Source of the DNA: Quillaja saponaria
Lineage: Eukaryota > Streptophyta > Magnoliopsida > Fabales > Quillajaceae
DNA length: 64,000 bases
Assembly (NCBI GenBank): GCA_029379385.1
Contig: CM055617.1
Coordinates: 4,712,001 to 4,776,000 of the forward strand
Reading direction: 5' to 3'
This document shows positions 36,536 to 49,908 of this stretch, one piece after another. The translations under genes and the position numbers were made by a program. Within the stretch, counting starts at the first letter, position 1; the number at the start of each line of letters is the position of its first letter. The notes under the pieces were generated by a model, which did no database searches, was not told the origin of the DNA, and was given only the letters and a program-made list of their open reading frames with translations.

Positions 36536-37779
36536 CTGCTAGTTAAACGATCCTTAATCTGAATAAAAATTATTATTACATAAAATTTTAGTCGAAAGAG
36601 GATTTAAGTTTTTCTAATGGTTTTGGAAATTTTTTAGTCCACGCAATGATGATGTTTTTGATAAAAGGAAAAAATTAATTAATTGAGTTATGTGTAACCT
36701 AACTTTGACATATTGATTGCTAATAAAAAAATATTATTCTGAATATTTGAAATTGCCTTATTATATTTTGTACAATTTTATTATATTTTTTTGGATAAGT
36801 ATCTTTTGGACACTTATTACCTTTTTACTTTTTTAAGTAATTTTAAGATTTTGTTAATAAGATCTTAAATACATTATTTAATGTGTAATAATTATTTAGC
36901 ATATTTTAAAAATAATAAATTATTTATTATATATCATTAAATTCATGACTAATCATTATCTGTATTAAAAAAAATTATATTTAAATATAATATTTTCAAA
37001 CCACTTCCCCCTTAGTATAGAAACACTTTATTATTGCATTTCCCAAAAGAAAATTAAAAAAAAAATAAAAATTCAATGAGGTTGGCGTGATGGAGTGAAT
37101 GTTGTTAACTAGGTCTGCTGGATTTGAAACTAAAAAATAAGCATAAAAGAAGCCACGCTCTTCAAGTGGTGTGGACTTAGGAAGTAATAACATTTCAAAT
37201 CCAACAAGACAACTGAGTAAGCAAGAATCCAGCAGCATTCTAAGTAGGGCCAACTAGGCCAACTTGGGTTTGGTAATATCTTAAAAGCAAAATTCAACCT
37301 TTGCTTTGTAATCAAAAATTGTAAAATAAAGTCCAAATTTTTTTTGGTGGTAGGTGAGATTTATGCAGTGGACTTATCCCACTGTTTTCACTGTGATGCA
37401 TCAACTAATAATAGGAAGAAAGAGATGAAAAAAGCAGAGGACTTGGCAATACAAGCGTGATTAATTTAAAAGATGCACGATCTATCGACAATAATATTAT
37501 CAATTGAGAAAAATAACAAGTTTCATATATCACATATCACAATCACAATCACAAAAGTCATATACAACAAATTCAGAGTGAATTAGGTCTGCCGAGCTCA
37601 CAATTAAGTTGAAACAGGTATGAAAATAAGAAATGGAGACAGAGTGAAATTTGGGCCTTCCATTCCCTATGTTAGAGATAGAAAGTAAGAAAGAGAGGGA
37701 GGCCCATATTTTATTTTCTTACAAACTGCTTTTCTTTGCTAAACATCATTCAAGCAACAACAAAAAGAAAAAGAATATG

Positions 37780-37925
37780 TTAGTTGGTTAACTGGTGAAG
37801 TCTTTTAGCTTTATCTTAAAAATTTGAAATTCAATTCTGCCTTCTCTCGGGATAAGCTGTTGTATAGCTCATATGAGGCTCCAATGGACAGGAAAAAAAA
37901 TAAAAATATATGAGATCTCTATAAA
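37780..37925. mobile_element. Possible SINE-like or tRNA-like repeat
   Basis: TTAGTTGGTTAACTGGTGAAGTC followed 40 bp on by GAAATTCAATTCTGCC resembles the box A / box B layout of plant tRNA-derived SINEs, ending in an A-rich stretch (37892-37908). The match is loose and no target duplication was found. Confidence 0.22.
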
Positions 37926-38604
37926 TATTAACCTAGTTTTCTATCCATTTTCTATTATAAGGGAGGGGAAATTTTTTAGTGGTCCTATCAAAGAAAGAAG
38001 AAAAAGTACCAAGCATTGAGTTCAATATTGTGAATTTGGATCCTCTTATGCAGCAAATGAGTGCTGAGAGAGAGATACACGAATCTCTTCTCTAAGTATA
38101 TATAATTCAAAAATAGATTAAATTTTAAAAGAATTTTTTTGTTTATTTGAGTCTATTCCTCTCATACATAAATAAATTTTGTTCCAACTGAGGATGTAAA
38201 TCCTAAAATTGTAAAAGAAAATTGGGCAGGAAAGAACATATTGCAGTTTGTTTGAGTAGGGCATTCAAATTCAACAATAGATCCAACAATGCAAAAGATA
38301 AGTTAGAAGCCCACCTATTATTTGGAACATTATGAACATTTCCTTGCTTGAGACCCACAAACAAAAGTTTTGAAAGGCAAAATTACAAGCAAACAAAACT
38401 AGATTCCCAAAAGCAGAGCTTATTGCACAAGGGCAAGTCACCACCCAAAACACCTCAACCTCATAATGATAATCACTTAATAAGATTTGTATTCTTTTGC
38501 ATGCAACATGAATTCAAAGTCAAAAAAGATAAAAAAGTGAAGAAACACTTTAATCTAACAAAGGACAATTTTGTGGGACCCAAATACATCATTAGTGTGA
38601 AAAA

Positions 38605-41050
38605 TTAGTGGGGGCTAGAAGGGATTTTCTCTAGGATTTGAATTGCTTCTTTCATGGATGGTCTTTTTTGAGGAAAAATAGAAGCACAACTAAAACCTAA
38701 CTTGAAGCATGCAAACATAGCATCTTCTCTACCTTCAATATCAGCCCTAATTGCAGCATCTGCTATCCTGAAAACCCGGTTCTTTTCTTCCTCGACTGAA
38801 CCAGCAGCAGTCCATTCTCCTAGCTCCCGGTCCGAAAATACTCTTCCAGTGAGAAGCTCCAGTAAAACTATACCAAATGAGTACACGTCCCACTTGGCGT
38901 TGGGTTTTATATTTTGCAGAGACTCTGGTGCATGATAAGGCCAAGGGCTCCCAGAGGATGAACCCATTGGTGCATAGGGGCTCCCACCATTGTGTAGCTC
39001 TTGTAGACATCTTTGGTTCACCAATTTCCGGTCTGAACTGTTTGCTTGGTTGCTTAATAGAAGACGGTCTAGCCCAAAATCACAAATTATGGCTTCCATT
39101 TCTGTGCTAAACAAGATATTGCTTGGGTTAATTTTTCCGTGCACATGTTTTTTCTCATGAATGTAGGCTAGTCCCTTAGCAACTCCTTTTGCTATCTTGA
39201 ACCGGATTTCCAAGGGCAAGTGACATGGTGATGAGCTTGCTCTTCCTGAATCAATTTTAATCAAATTTACAAAACATTAAAAAATTAAAATGAGCAAAAA
39301 ATAGCAGCTGAATAGTCAGAAACAGAGAATGTTGCTAATATACGCTGCAGAGCAAAGAAAAACAGAGAGAAACAGGGGAAAACAGGGGGAAACGGGAAAA
39401 CAGAGAGAAACAGAGGAAAACAGAGAGCTTACTGGTGCTAGCAAGGCTGCCATTGGGGACATAGTCATAGATTACAAGCTTCTCATCCTCACCCCAGTAA
39501 AACCCACGAACCTTGACCAAATTTGGGTGACGAAACCTTGCAATGGCTTTAACTTGGTTTTCAAACTCTTTCTTTTTCTCAATCCCACACTCACCAATCC
39601 TTCTAACAGCAAAAGCAGTTCCATCTGCAAGCACTGCCTTGTAGACAATGCTAGCATTGCTAGAGCCCAAAATATATGCTGATGCCTTTAGCAAAGTCTC
39701 CAGCTCCAGCTCTGTCTCTCCGTCCACTGTCACAAGAGTGCCTTCTTTATGATTCCCACTAGAAATTTCAATTTTTACATTATCACGGTCACTGTCAGAG
39801 CTAGTTGCTTCTGAGGTCTCTTCCCCTTTGATTATTAAGCAGGACCATGGAATTGTGGGTGTTCTGGAATCTGGGTCTTGTTTTGTGACAGTTTCTGTTT
39901 TCTTCTCTTTATCGTTGGTTGCCTTGAGACTCTGTTTCTTTTTTCGTAGTTGATAAACATAGAGAATTACCATGCCTAGGACGGCAATACCGGCTAAGTC
40001 CCCAACGGCAATCCCGACTATTGTGGCCGGTTTTAGTCCACCTGGTGATTCATTCCGAGTCCTGTTGAAGCTTCCTGGTGTTTTTGTTGCTGGGTTTGAG
40101 TCAATGGTTTTGGGTACGACTGCAATTGCTGGTGATGATGTAGTGGAAATATTTGGTGAAGTAGACATAGAAGAAGGAATTGAACAGAGAATCTTCAGAG
40201 GCTTCCCACAGAGATCAGAATTCCCAGCTAACAACTCTGTTTTCTGGTTGAGCAAAGCCGGAGAATGTGGAATTGGCCCAGTTAAATTGTTGAATGAAAG
40301 ATCAATAGTAGCATTTACAGGAATTCCTCTGGCAAATTCTGGTGGGATTGTGTTTGAAACCTTATTGTAAGAAAGATTTAAGTAACGCAAACTATCCCCA
40401 CCGAAGTCCATAGGCAGAGACCCATTTAGCAAATTTGAAGACAGATCCAAAACTTCAATGAAACTGAACCCACCTGGAATACTTCCAGAAAAGTAATTAC
40501 TTCTCAAAGAAACAATGCCTAGATTCTTCAAAACAGTGATATTTTCAGGGACTTTCCCAGCCAATGCATTATCAGAAAGGTTCAGCAATTGCAGATTTGT
40601 TAATTTACCAATGGACTCAGGCAGCTCACCTGAGATGACATTGTTTGACAAAGAAAGAACTTGAAGCTCAGAAGAGTTGAGGATAGAGGTTGGCAGAGAC
40701 CCATTAAAGAAATTGTTAGAAAGATCAAGATGACGAAGGTGTTGAATCATGCCTAGGTCTGTAGGAATTGAACCCAGAAGCTGACTATTGGGAAGGACCA
40801 AGCTTGTGACTCTGAACATATCAATTGTACCTGGGTTTCCAATTTCTGAGCAAGTAACTCCCATCCATGAACATGGAGTTTTGTCCTTGTAGTTCCAGCT
40901 TTCTAAAACTGATAATGGGTCACTGAGTATGGAGTATTTGAAGGAAAGCAAGAGAACCCCATCAGAATTGAGAGCTACTGAACGAAGTAGAAGAAGAACA
41001 AAGGAAGAAATTCTCCACCAAAAATGGAGATTCTGAGTGTTGAAGCTCAT
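38605..41050 (-). CDS. LRR receptor-like kinase (predicted pseudokinase)
   Basis: Plasma-membrane receptor of the LRR-RLK class, closest in my memory to Arabidopsis At4g34220. Two exons: 41050-39433 and 39245-38605, giving 752 residues. Signal peptide about 1-27, LRR N-cap with a CSWMGVTC motif (60-67), about seven LRRs (80-265), a Ser/Thr/Pro-rich juxtamembrane, TM helix 341-366, then a kinase-like domain 449-752. Key catalytic positions are changed. The VAVK lysine is Arg (R483 in FAVRR), the glycine loop is poor (LGSSNASIVY), and HRD is replaced by HGK (575-577), so the catalytic Asp is missing. DFG (595-597) remains. It therefore probably signals by scaffolding rather than phosphotransfer. 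Reading frame and splice sites are intact, so it is not a decayed gene. Confidence 0.92.
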
Positions 41051-42452
41051 GATTTCTTTAGCTGGTATAGCATCTTGGTAACTACAAGTTCATGGTGAAG
41101 AAAAAGAGATGAGATTCAGAGAAACACAGTGAGATGGTGACCAACTACGACATTGTTGTTTTGTTAACCAAATCTGTTTTGGGTATCAATCAAAAGGGGA
41201 GCAGAAGAAATTGATAGTAGGAAAATAAATGATTGAGATTGGTAATAAAGAATTGAACCAAAAGTTGGAGTGATTGTTGCAGAGGGTCTGAGGGTACAGA
41301 AGCACAAAGAGATACTCCTACTCTAAGCAGTTGATAACATAATTCATGGAACTTAGCTCAACTCGGGAAATATAATAAAAATTGGGTCATACATATCATG
41401 TTGATCTGTCAATTCTCTCTGTTAAACGCTAAACTTTTAACAAACTCTGTTTTTTTTGGATATATGTGGCAAAGAGACCAGAAAGGAATCTAATTGAGCG
41501 ACAAGACATCAAAGTGAGTTGGACCTCATGATGTGTTGCAGGGTAATCCATTTTGAGTATTGACCTTTGATGCCAGTTTTCCCACTTTGTAGTGAGGTTT
41601 TCCAATATTTGTTAAGTGTGAAACTTCAGCTGTCATAAAAAAAGAGAATAAAAATTCAGCTAGCTACAAAGCTAACACTACCATTACATCAAGCATGGTT
41701 CTTGAAGAATTAATGGATTTCAATCAATCTCATTTGTTTTCAAGACATAAATTGTACCATTTATGAGGCATGGGTCATAAATACTTCAATTCTTGAGTTT
41801 AAATATGAAAAAGTAACAAAATCACTTATAAGAGTTGTACATCAAAATTTAAAATTTTGAATTAAATACTTTTGTAATATTATATTGATTATTTATGATA
41901 AAGAACCTTTTCATACTATTTGGTGCTTCACCTTATTTGAGATATGTGGATGCTTTTCTTTATAAGCGTTATTCTACTTATTCTAATTCCTAATATTATA
42001 ACAATCACTTAATCATTAAGATCAAATGCTGTCTTACTACACGAATCATCTTTTATAATATATCAATGGCTTTTTTTTTTTTTTAATAACTATAAGAAAT
42101 TAGAAGTTGCAATATGCAGCTAGATTGTCGTTTTGAAAATTTTAAAATAAAAATGGAGGGTTTTCAGTCTGTCTTGATCAGATCACGGGGCTAAATTATG
42201 AGAACTGAATAGAATATTTCACTCAGGTATGGACCAGGGCCAGGGCCTATCTGGTGCTTGTATTTTGAATTTTATAGGAGGTGGTTCTGTTTTGCTCTGT
42301 TTTGGAGAGCTGCTCTGTTTCAACTTCTATTGAAGACCAATCAACTATCCTCACAAATTCATTCAACTAATTCATTCTCATCCACTACCTTTTTCTTTCA
42401 TAATGGAGGTTTCAAAAGGCACATTATGGTCCTTTCTAATCTTATATTATGG

Positions 42453-42569
42453 GTAATCCTACTGTGAAGTTGTTAAACAACTTTCAGGTATTTAAAATTA
42501 GGTATGATTGCTCTATTTTATTGGGAGGGTTAATCCTACAGTGAAGTTGCTAAACAACATTCAAGTATA
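42453..42569. repeat. Direct repeat, 77-bp spacing
   Basis: TAATCCTAC[T/A]GTGAAGTTG[T/C]TAAACAAC occurs at 42454 and 42531 with few differences. The spacer between is unrelated. Confidence 0.75.
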
Positions 42570-43261
42570 CTTTCATATAAGCATACCTTAAAATTAAGTA
42601 AAGGTTGTTCTGTTTATTCAATCAGCATTTACTAGCCTAAACCTATTTTAATTAACGTGATACAGAACATTAAGTTTTCCCAATTGTGAGTTCGAACCCT
42701 AACATCTCAAAAAAAATAAATAAGAAAAATTGCATGATGAAGGCTATTCTGTCATTTACCCTGTGTGGATTATCATCACTAAACAAATTCTAATCATTCT
42801 TTATGTAACATAGATATCATAATTATAGTTTACACAGTTTCAAATGCCATGCCCTAAATGAATCCACATAAGAAAGGAGAACTAGAATCATTATTTTTAT
42901 TCCTAGGGTTTAATTAATGTTCCAAGGTAATTATATTTTTGCCAAAAAAAAATAATTTAAAAAATCTATTTTACTTGAAAGAAAATAATTAATGTTAAAC
43001 ACTTGTACTCCACCATGCTTGTGGAATACTTGAAAATTTTCACATGCATCAGTCATATTGTGGTGAAAATGACAGATGAAGATTTGTGGGACTTAAATAT
43101 ATATATAAATACAAATCATTATGTATGAAGCAAAAAAATTGACCCCAGCCATGATTGAGAAAATTCATGAAATTATAGACAAAAATTTTGTAGGACACTC
43201 AAAATTTGACCAGATCCAAGCTTCTTAACAAATGGTTCTAATACTTCTGATTGTGAGAAGT

Positions 43262-43520
43262 AAAGAGCGATACAGTTATTATCTCTCCTTAAACATATTA
43301 TTTGAATTTTTATTTTTTTTTGGTTTCTCACAAATATTCTTATATCTTTTGGGTGTGAGCCTAATTTTGTTCGAGTTTAAAAAGCGATATAGTTATTGCC
43401 TCTCCTTAAACATATTATTTGAATTTTTTTTTGGTTCCTACGAGTATCCCTAATCTTTTGTTTGTGAGCCAAATCTCATTCGGATTTAAAGAGAGATACA
43501 ATTATTGAACCTTCCTAAAG
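43262..43520. repeat. Tandem repeat, units of about 110-117 bp
   Basis: AAAGAGCGATACAGTTATT recurs at 43262, about 43379 and 43488, each followed by TTCCTTAAA-like sequence. The first two units share CTCTCCTTAAACATATTATT and GTGAGCC. The third is truncated. Confidence 0.8.
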
Positions 43521-45067
43521 GGATAACTCAATGATTCAAACCTTTGGTATCTCCTCTTAAAATTACAATTCACTTACCACTATGACCAACCATCTTTGAG
43601 TATATTATTTGAAATTTCAAAAATATGAATCTTTGCATATTTAATAGTATGATACATATACATGCGATGTATGTCATATGCGCAAAAGTTTCAACTTCTA
43701 TGACTCACTTTAACAATCGAAGTTACTAACTTATGTTTTGGTTTATTTATTTGAAATATTATTTTAGGCGAATGGTATAGAAAAACAGTTTTGAGAGACA
43801 ACAAAAACCTAAAAAAAAAAAAGTCAAGATCTATATATGTAATAAAATGAATTGTTTCTTATCAAACAATTTTACCAAAAGCTCAGCTTCAAAATTGAAA
43901 GTAAAAAATCTAATCAAATAGGTGCTAGTACAATTAACTTAAACTTAAAAAAAAATACAGATAATTTATTATGATATTAGAGTATGGATTTCTGATTTTA
44001 ATCAAATAGGAGCTAGTAACATTTTCTTCTTAGATTGCTTCTTAATGAAAAAGAGATCCCCCCTCTGCTTTTTGAAAGGAATACAAACAACTCTATTTTC
44101 TTTCACTTTCTCTTTAAGGAATCTGTCTTCTTTTTTCTCCTTCACTTTTGCATGCTACATATTTTTGTTCATTAGCTATGACATTAATTTCCTTCCGTAG
44201 TTAATCACATGCCTTATCACCTTCACATGTATTTTTACCTATGGAAAAAATAATGGGTACTTTTTTATTTGTTAAGTTGATTCGGTCAGAAAAAAGTTTA
44301 GGAGATTGAGATTAATTTATTTGGTTTGAGTTGATCTCGTAAGAAAAGAACAAGCAATGGTCTTCTCTCATTTTTAAGAATAAAAAAAATCAGTAAAGAC
44401 AGAAAAAAATACAAAATTTTAAAATATTTATTTTTTTAATTAAAATATTTTAAGAAAACTCTGAAAATATCCTCTCATGGAGAGATCCAAATCCAACAAG
44501 CAACATGTACTTGCGTTTATAACAATAAAATCTTAATAATGTTGTGAATAAGTGATTTATATAATTAATAGTAAACTTATGCTAAATGCATAAAGAATTT
44601 TTCTCACACACAAACACCATCTAATGAAAACATTTTCAAATTATATAGTAACCTTGAAAATAGTATAGGGAGAGATTAAGATTTTGCAGTCGTGCAGAGA
44701 TTGAATCGATTATAGATCTTGAACTTAATATTTGATATCTTGTTAAGTGAACTAACATGGTTATTAGTTCCGAGATTTTTATTTATGTAAGTTAAATTTA
44801 ATAATTTAAATTTCAAATAAGAAAATTCATTGGAAGAATTTTCTAGAGTTTTGGACTTTTTCTCTATATAGAATAATAGCCTTGTGTGAGATGGGAGTAA
44901 TTGGGCTAATAATAAGAGGGTTCCGTATCATGTTTTGGGCTTGGTGGACCAGTCACAACTCACTGAGTCAGAGACTCACAGACACAACCGAGTATGATCA
45001 ATCAAATCGTGAAAGAAAGCGATGAGGCAGCAGCTAAGCTAAATTCCCTCCTTCAATTCTTGTAATA

Positions 45068-47136
45068 ATGCAAACGTTACTTCTGCCGGCCGCTCTTTCC
45101 GGCAGATTCACGGCGGCTCCGCCTAAATCGCTGTCAGCTAATGCTTCAAGCTCATCTCCTAAGCTTCTTGGACTTCCTCACCGGCCAATTTCTTTGCCTT
45201 CTCTCGAATCCTTCCTGTATTATACTTCTTCTTCGTCTTATAGTGTTGTCGATAGTAGTAGAAAATTGAAGCTTGACTTATCTGCTCGTCATTCATCCCA
45301 AGTTTCTCCAGCTTTCACTTCTCCAAACGATGAATCGGAAAAAGCGAAGTTAGCTCAGGTAGTACTTTTCTCATTCTCTTGCTAATTAGAATGCTGGTTT
45401 TGGAAATTTCGAGTCTTTTATGTGGGTTATCTAGTTTATGGTTGTGGATTCAATTATGAACATTTTGAATTCCTTCTTTGGGTTTGTGTTTCTTGTAACA
45501 AGAGTTAACTAAAGTGTTTGCCTTTATCGGAATCTTTCTGTTTCAGTTTTGGGAATTTAAATTGTGATGTTTAACCTATAATATTCTGTACTGAGAGCAA
45601 AAATTATGCTTTGAATGTTGTAGGTTTCAAAGAGATTAGTGAGTACTTCAAAGCATTTCAAGCGGTTGGGTAGTTGGGGATTTTGGGGTCAGCTTGTGTG
45701 CACCCTGGTGGCAGCTGTAATTCTTTCATTTTCCGTTGTTGTCACTGGAAAGATCACATCACCGGTGACATTTTATGCTACAGCTGGTGGAATTGTGGCT
45801 GCATTTATTTCGGTGTTTTGGTCATTTGGATATATTCGGCTCTCTGATAAACTCCGAAGAACTGCCAATGAGCCTGCTAAGGTATTACTTACCGATACTT
45901 TAAGATTTCTTCTAAAAGCTAGGCGGTTTTTATTGTGCACTTGTCTGAATGAATGCTGATCTAAAACAACTCAGCTGTGATGAACCACGTGGTAAGGGAG
46001 CATCATTAAAATCTCTTTAGAAGTAGTGTGCCATATTACATGAGTCTGTTGGTAAGCCTTTGATTACTTCATAAGGATTTTGCTTGCTATTCTGAAATTG
46101 AATTGATCTTTCTTTGAAACTTCTAGAAACTCACATTGCAAAGGGTATATTACAGGATTAATACTTTACTTCTTTTATGAAAACCCAGAATACTGATTTA
46201 ACCACTTTAAACAGCATTTATTTGAGGTTTTCCTGTCAAGAAAATGGGTCAAGCATTGTCACATCTCTACTTCAGGAGAAAATTTGGGGGAGAGAGGAAG
46301 GGTTTTTGTATCTGCATGTGATTACCTGATTTAGTTATGTAAATTTATAAGTAACCCTTTCTTGTTCATGTAAGACAACTAGTGAATCTGAACATGCATG
46401 AGGTAGTAGAAGGATCATTCATGTGCAAAGTATGCTGAATAGAAAGTTGATTAACTGAAAATCTTCACCATTTTCAAGTGATTCTGCAATGTGTTTCAAG
46501 TCTTTAGGCTTCCAATGGTTGTGTACTTCTTAAAAAAATTCTCATAAATCTGAAAGTGGACAAGCTTTTTCCTTCCAGGATTTCCAAATATTATCTTTTT
46601 TCATTATATGATCCATTTGTATTCTCCATCTTCAATACGCTTCTTTTCAAGTGAGAACTGGGATCCCATTCTTTTCTAAATACTAGTGTGCCTTCAGGCT
46701 CCCCCTCGTGCTGATGTTGTGAAAAGCCTGAAAAACGGCATAGGGCTGAACCTTTTAGGAATGGGTGCTGCTGTTCTTGGCATGCAAGCCACAGTAGGAT
46801 TGTTGGTTGCCAAGGCTCTCACTTCCTCAGCTAACCCATATTACCAAGGAATCTCTCCTGGGTACAGCCCTGTCCTAGGGTTGGATGTATTTTTGGTGCA
46901 GGTAAGCCTTTTATTTCAAGTTTTCTTGCTATTAATAAGTTGTTTTAAGCTTTTCAAAATCAGACTTAAATGTATTGGGTATCATGTGGTTTCCACCCGT
47001 ATTTCATCTACTTCTTTTGCAGGCATCAGCAAACACTATACTTTCTCATTTCCTGGGGCTTGTTTTCTCACTGGAGCTTTTGCGTTCAGTGTCATTACCT
47101 CCTTCAGACGCACTTCTTGTTCCGAAGCTTGCATAA
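45068..47136 (+). CDS. TIC21: Plastid inner-envelope protein TIC21/PIC1
   Basis: Inner-envelope protein described both as a TIC translocon component and as the plastid iron permease PIC1. Four exons join in frame: 45068-45358, 45624-45881, 46698-46901 and 47023-47136, giving 288 residues, close to the Arabidopsis length. Ser-rich transit peptide over about 1-90. Four hydrophobic segments: about 112-134, 142-165, 198-222 and 250-272. The core (GQLVCTLVAAVILSFSVVV, then GMGAAVLGMQATVGLLVAK) is typical of the DUF3611 family. It ends LLVPKLA. ATG at 45068 is the first in the open frame. The gene is flanked by the reticulon on the opposite strand, as in Arabidopsis (At2g15290 and At2g15280, from memory). 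Confidence 0.95.
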
Positions 47137-49908
47137 GGATTGCGAACACAGATGTTTATGATGTGGTCTTGAAGTTCCAAGATGCATTTTCATCTTGGTG
47201 TTGTTTATGTTTTGTTCAATCACCAAGCTTTTGGATTCATTCCAGTTCCGAGCTTTACATAAGTTTCACCTCTGTAGGCAGGGGACGCAATTTGTTCCCA
47301 GGTTTGAAATGGGAACTTGTTTTTGGAGCCTTGATGGTCATCACTGCAATATGGACTAACTTTGCATAGTTCAATATCCGTAGTTCTCATAACCACAATG
47401 ACAGGAGTCCTTCGAGTTATGAGCATCTTGGGTTATTGAACTAAAAATTTCAAACATCTTTCTAGATTGTCTGTTTGTGTTACTGAATACAATTATGACA
47501 AATGATAATTTACATCGTACTTATATTGACCTCCAATATTATCCGAGAAAGAGAGAAAAAACAACAGCCAGAGACAGAGACAAGAGGGAGAACAAATCTA
47601 TGTGCATTGACTGCATTCGGTTACTGAAGCACCAAGTAAAACCATGTTAGCCCATCTAGCTCGGGTAATGATGGTAAATATGCAGCACGATGGAGGGAGA
47701 GGAAGATATACTGATTGAGAGGCAAGTCAACACTATCAATGTTGCTCACATTGGGTTCATGTGCTACATAACGGACCATTTTTTTCATGGAGAAGAATAT
47801 TGGTGATTTCACCAACAGCCTAGGACATTTGTGTTGCAATTCCATTTACTCTGTTTCCTTATATTCTATCTAGCCCACGCTTGTAAGCTTCCCATGAGTC
47901 CCACCAAGACCTCTGCTGAATGAAAATTCTATAATAAATTTATTAAATATTAATTTATGGTTTCTATTTATTGAAAACAGTTTTTATATTATTTTATTAA
48001 ATATTATTATTATAATTTTTTAAAAATAGTTATATGAGAGCCATGAAAACATGACACTTCTTAAAAAATTACAGTATTATTTTTACTTAATGAAAATAAT
48101 TATAGTATTATTTTATTAAATATTGTTACTGTAAATTTTTTAAAATAATTTTACGAGTAATGAGAGCACAACACCTCTTAATCACATTATTATCCAACCA
48201 AATTCTAATGTCACGGGCTCTGTTATTATAAGCTTCTCCAATAAGAAACATGTCATGTTAATCAATTTCAGTTAAGACTTAATATACAAAAGATACCTGA
48301 GAGCCATAGGAACTCCAAGTCTCCAACTAGCTCATCATCCCAAAACGCAAAAAATTAAACTTCAATTCAGAAAGAAACGGGAGGCATTGACATTTGACCA
48401 GGAGCACAGAAGATTGCATTCAAATTTCCTATTGGTTACCATTATACAAAAATTCATGCATATTCGACAAACCATCCAGCATAGATGAGTACACAAAAGG
48501 GCCATGGTAGATTCTTTTTTCCTCTTTTGTTGGGACAAGATCATACCAAACAAAAACCATAATACTTAATACAAGACTTTTGAACTCGTCTGCAAAGCAA
48601 AAGCTTTCCTTCATGCTCCTCTTTTTCTGATCTAGTGACTAGTGTAATATGAAGCATAAGCTGCATAATGACATAGGTCAAAATTCATGAAACGCTTCTC
48701 CCCAAGGAAAATAGAGACTAAGAATTGAATAATCTCCAAGATAGACTAATCGGGTTAGTCCTGCTTCTGAAGGATTACAACTGGCCACAAATTAGAGCAC
48801 CTACAGCATCCCAGCAAAAAGGAAACTTCTACTGCATATGTCAAACCTCCACTTTCACGCATCTAATTACACATCATTGCTCCAATTTGCAACCTGAATC
48901 AAGTGCAAATGTACTTCAGTCCATCTCAAAACCCAGAAGAAATTAAACAAAATAACCAATCTATACTAACTTCGCCTGTTTTGCTATTAACAACAAAGAA
49001 ATCAGATTACTGAGAGATTTGTGACTCATCAAGAACAAAAATAGATTATGCCACAAAGTAAATTGTGAGGATGGCAAAACTATAAGAGCTGAAAAACTCC
49101 CATGGCTTGGGAGGGAAAAACAGGTATTGACAAAGCACGAAGGAGTGAATTTGACATTGAGAACTTAGACTGTATCCCCCAAATGAAGCAACTGGAACAC
49201 AGACAATAACTTCATACTTTTGCAATTGGACAATGTAATTCATCTATTGTTTGTTTAGTGGTCTCTGTAACTAGGCGACAAAGTTCCTCAAAAGATAACA
49301 GTCTATAATCATCATTTTGCCAGTATAAATAAACTTAAATCCATAGATTTTTCAGTTTGCTCCTCCTATCCTCTAATCAGTGACAGCTCATACGAACCTT
49401 ACAAACCCAGCTGTTCAAGGATTATAAGCATGTTCTTTTGCTCAGGAGTTGATTTCAAACACAGCTCAGAGTAAGATGAGGTCACCATAAAAAATAGTGA
49501 GTTTCTTATAATAAGTGTAGAACTGTAAGCACTAAGAACCTCAATTAACTCACTATATTTACTTAATTATTATTTCTTACAACAAAGACAAAATAATCTC
49601 AAATAGCCTTAAACATAATTTGATCCTATCCTCTGCTATGTAAAAGCATTTACTCTTTATTCAATAATTACTGTAACAATACACTGACATTCATGTATTA
49701 AGATGTGTGAGCTCCTTATAACAACATTTGCAGCGATAAATGCACTAATAGCAGAGGTAATAATTAGATTAACTTGGTGGAATAAAGTGCCCAATATAAA
49801 CTTCAATAGACAGATTTCACCAAATAGAGCTGCGCAAAATTAAATTGCAAATTGCAATTTCCAGACAAGCATGTGAATGTGATTGCCTGTGCGACAGAGT
49901 AGACTTAC
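47137..49908. other. Convergent spacer between TIC21 and reticulon
   Basis: It holds the TIC21 3' UTR and probably a spliced 3' UTR of the reticulon gene. The region 47930-48180 is AT-rich with an inexact direct repeat (TATTATTTTATTAAATATT). No further coding gene is recognised; short open frames here lack domains. Confidence 0.5.
49901..49908 (-). other. 5' splice site abutting the reticulon stop codon
   Basis: On the minus strand the stop codon at 49911-49909 is followed directly by GTAAGTCT, a full plant donor consensus. It most likely starts a 3'-UTR intron. The acceptor was not located. Confidence 0.5.

Larger units (their letters stand above)
35901..38604. other. Intergenic, 2.7 kb, AT-rich
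   Basis: PGDH promoter at the left, 3' flank of the LRR kinase at the right. It holds a diverged tandem duplication (36196-36535). No gene is recognised. The short open stretch at 36996-37253 on the minus strand lacks any domain or splice logic. Confidence 0.55.
41051..45067. other. 4-kb divergent AT-rich spacer
   Basis: Between head-to-head LRR kinase and TIC21. It carries the promoters of both at its edges. Contents seen: a direct repeat near 42453 and 42531, a tandem repeat at 43262-43520, and a possible SINE-like box B (GAGTTCGAACCC, about 42686). No coding sequence is recognised. Confidence 0.6.

Noticed and set aside
39972..40370. 132-codon plus-strand frame opposite the LRR kinase
   Set aside because: Antisense shadow of LRR and transmembrane coding sequence.
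43700..45060. A further gene between the spacer repeats and TIC21
   Set aside because: No frame with protein-like composition or splice logic. Only AT-rich DNA plus the TIC21 promoter.
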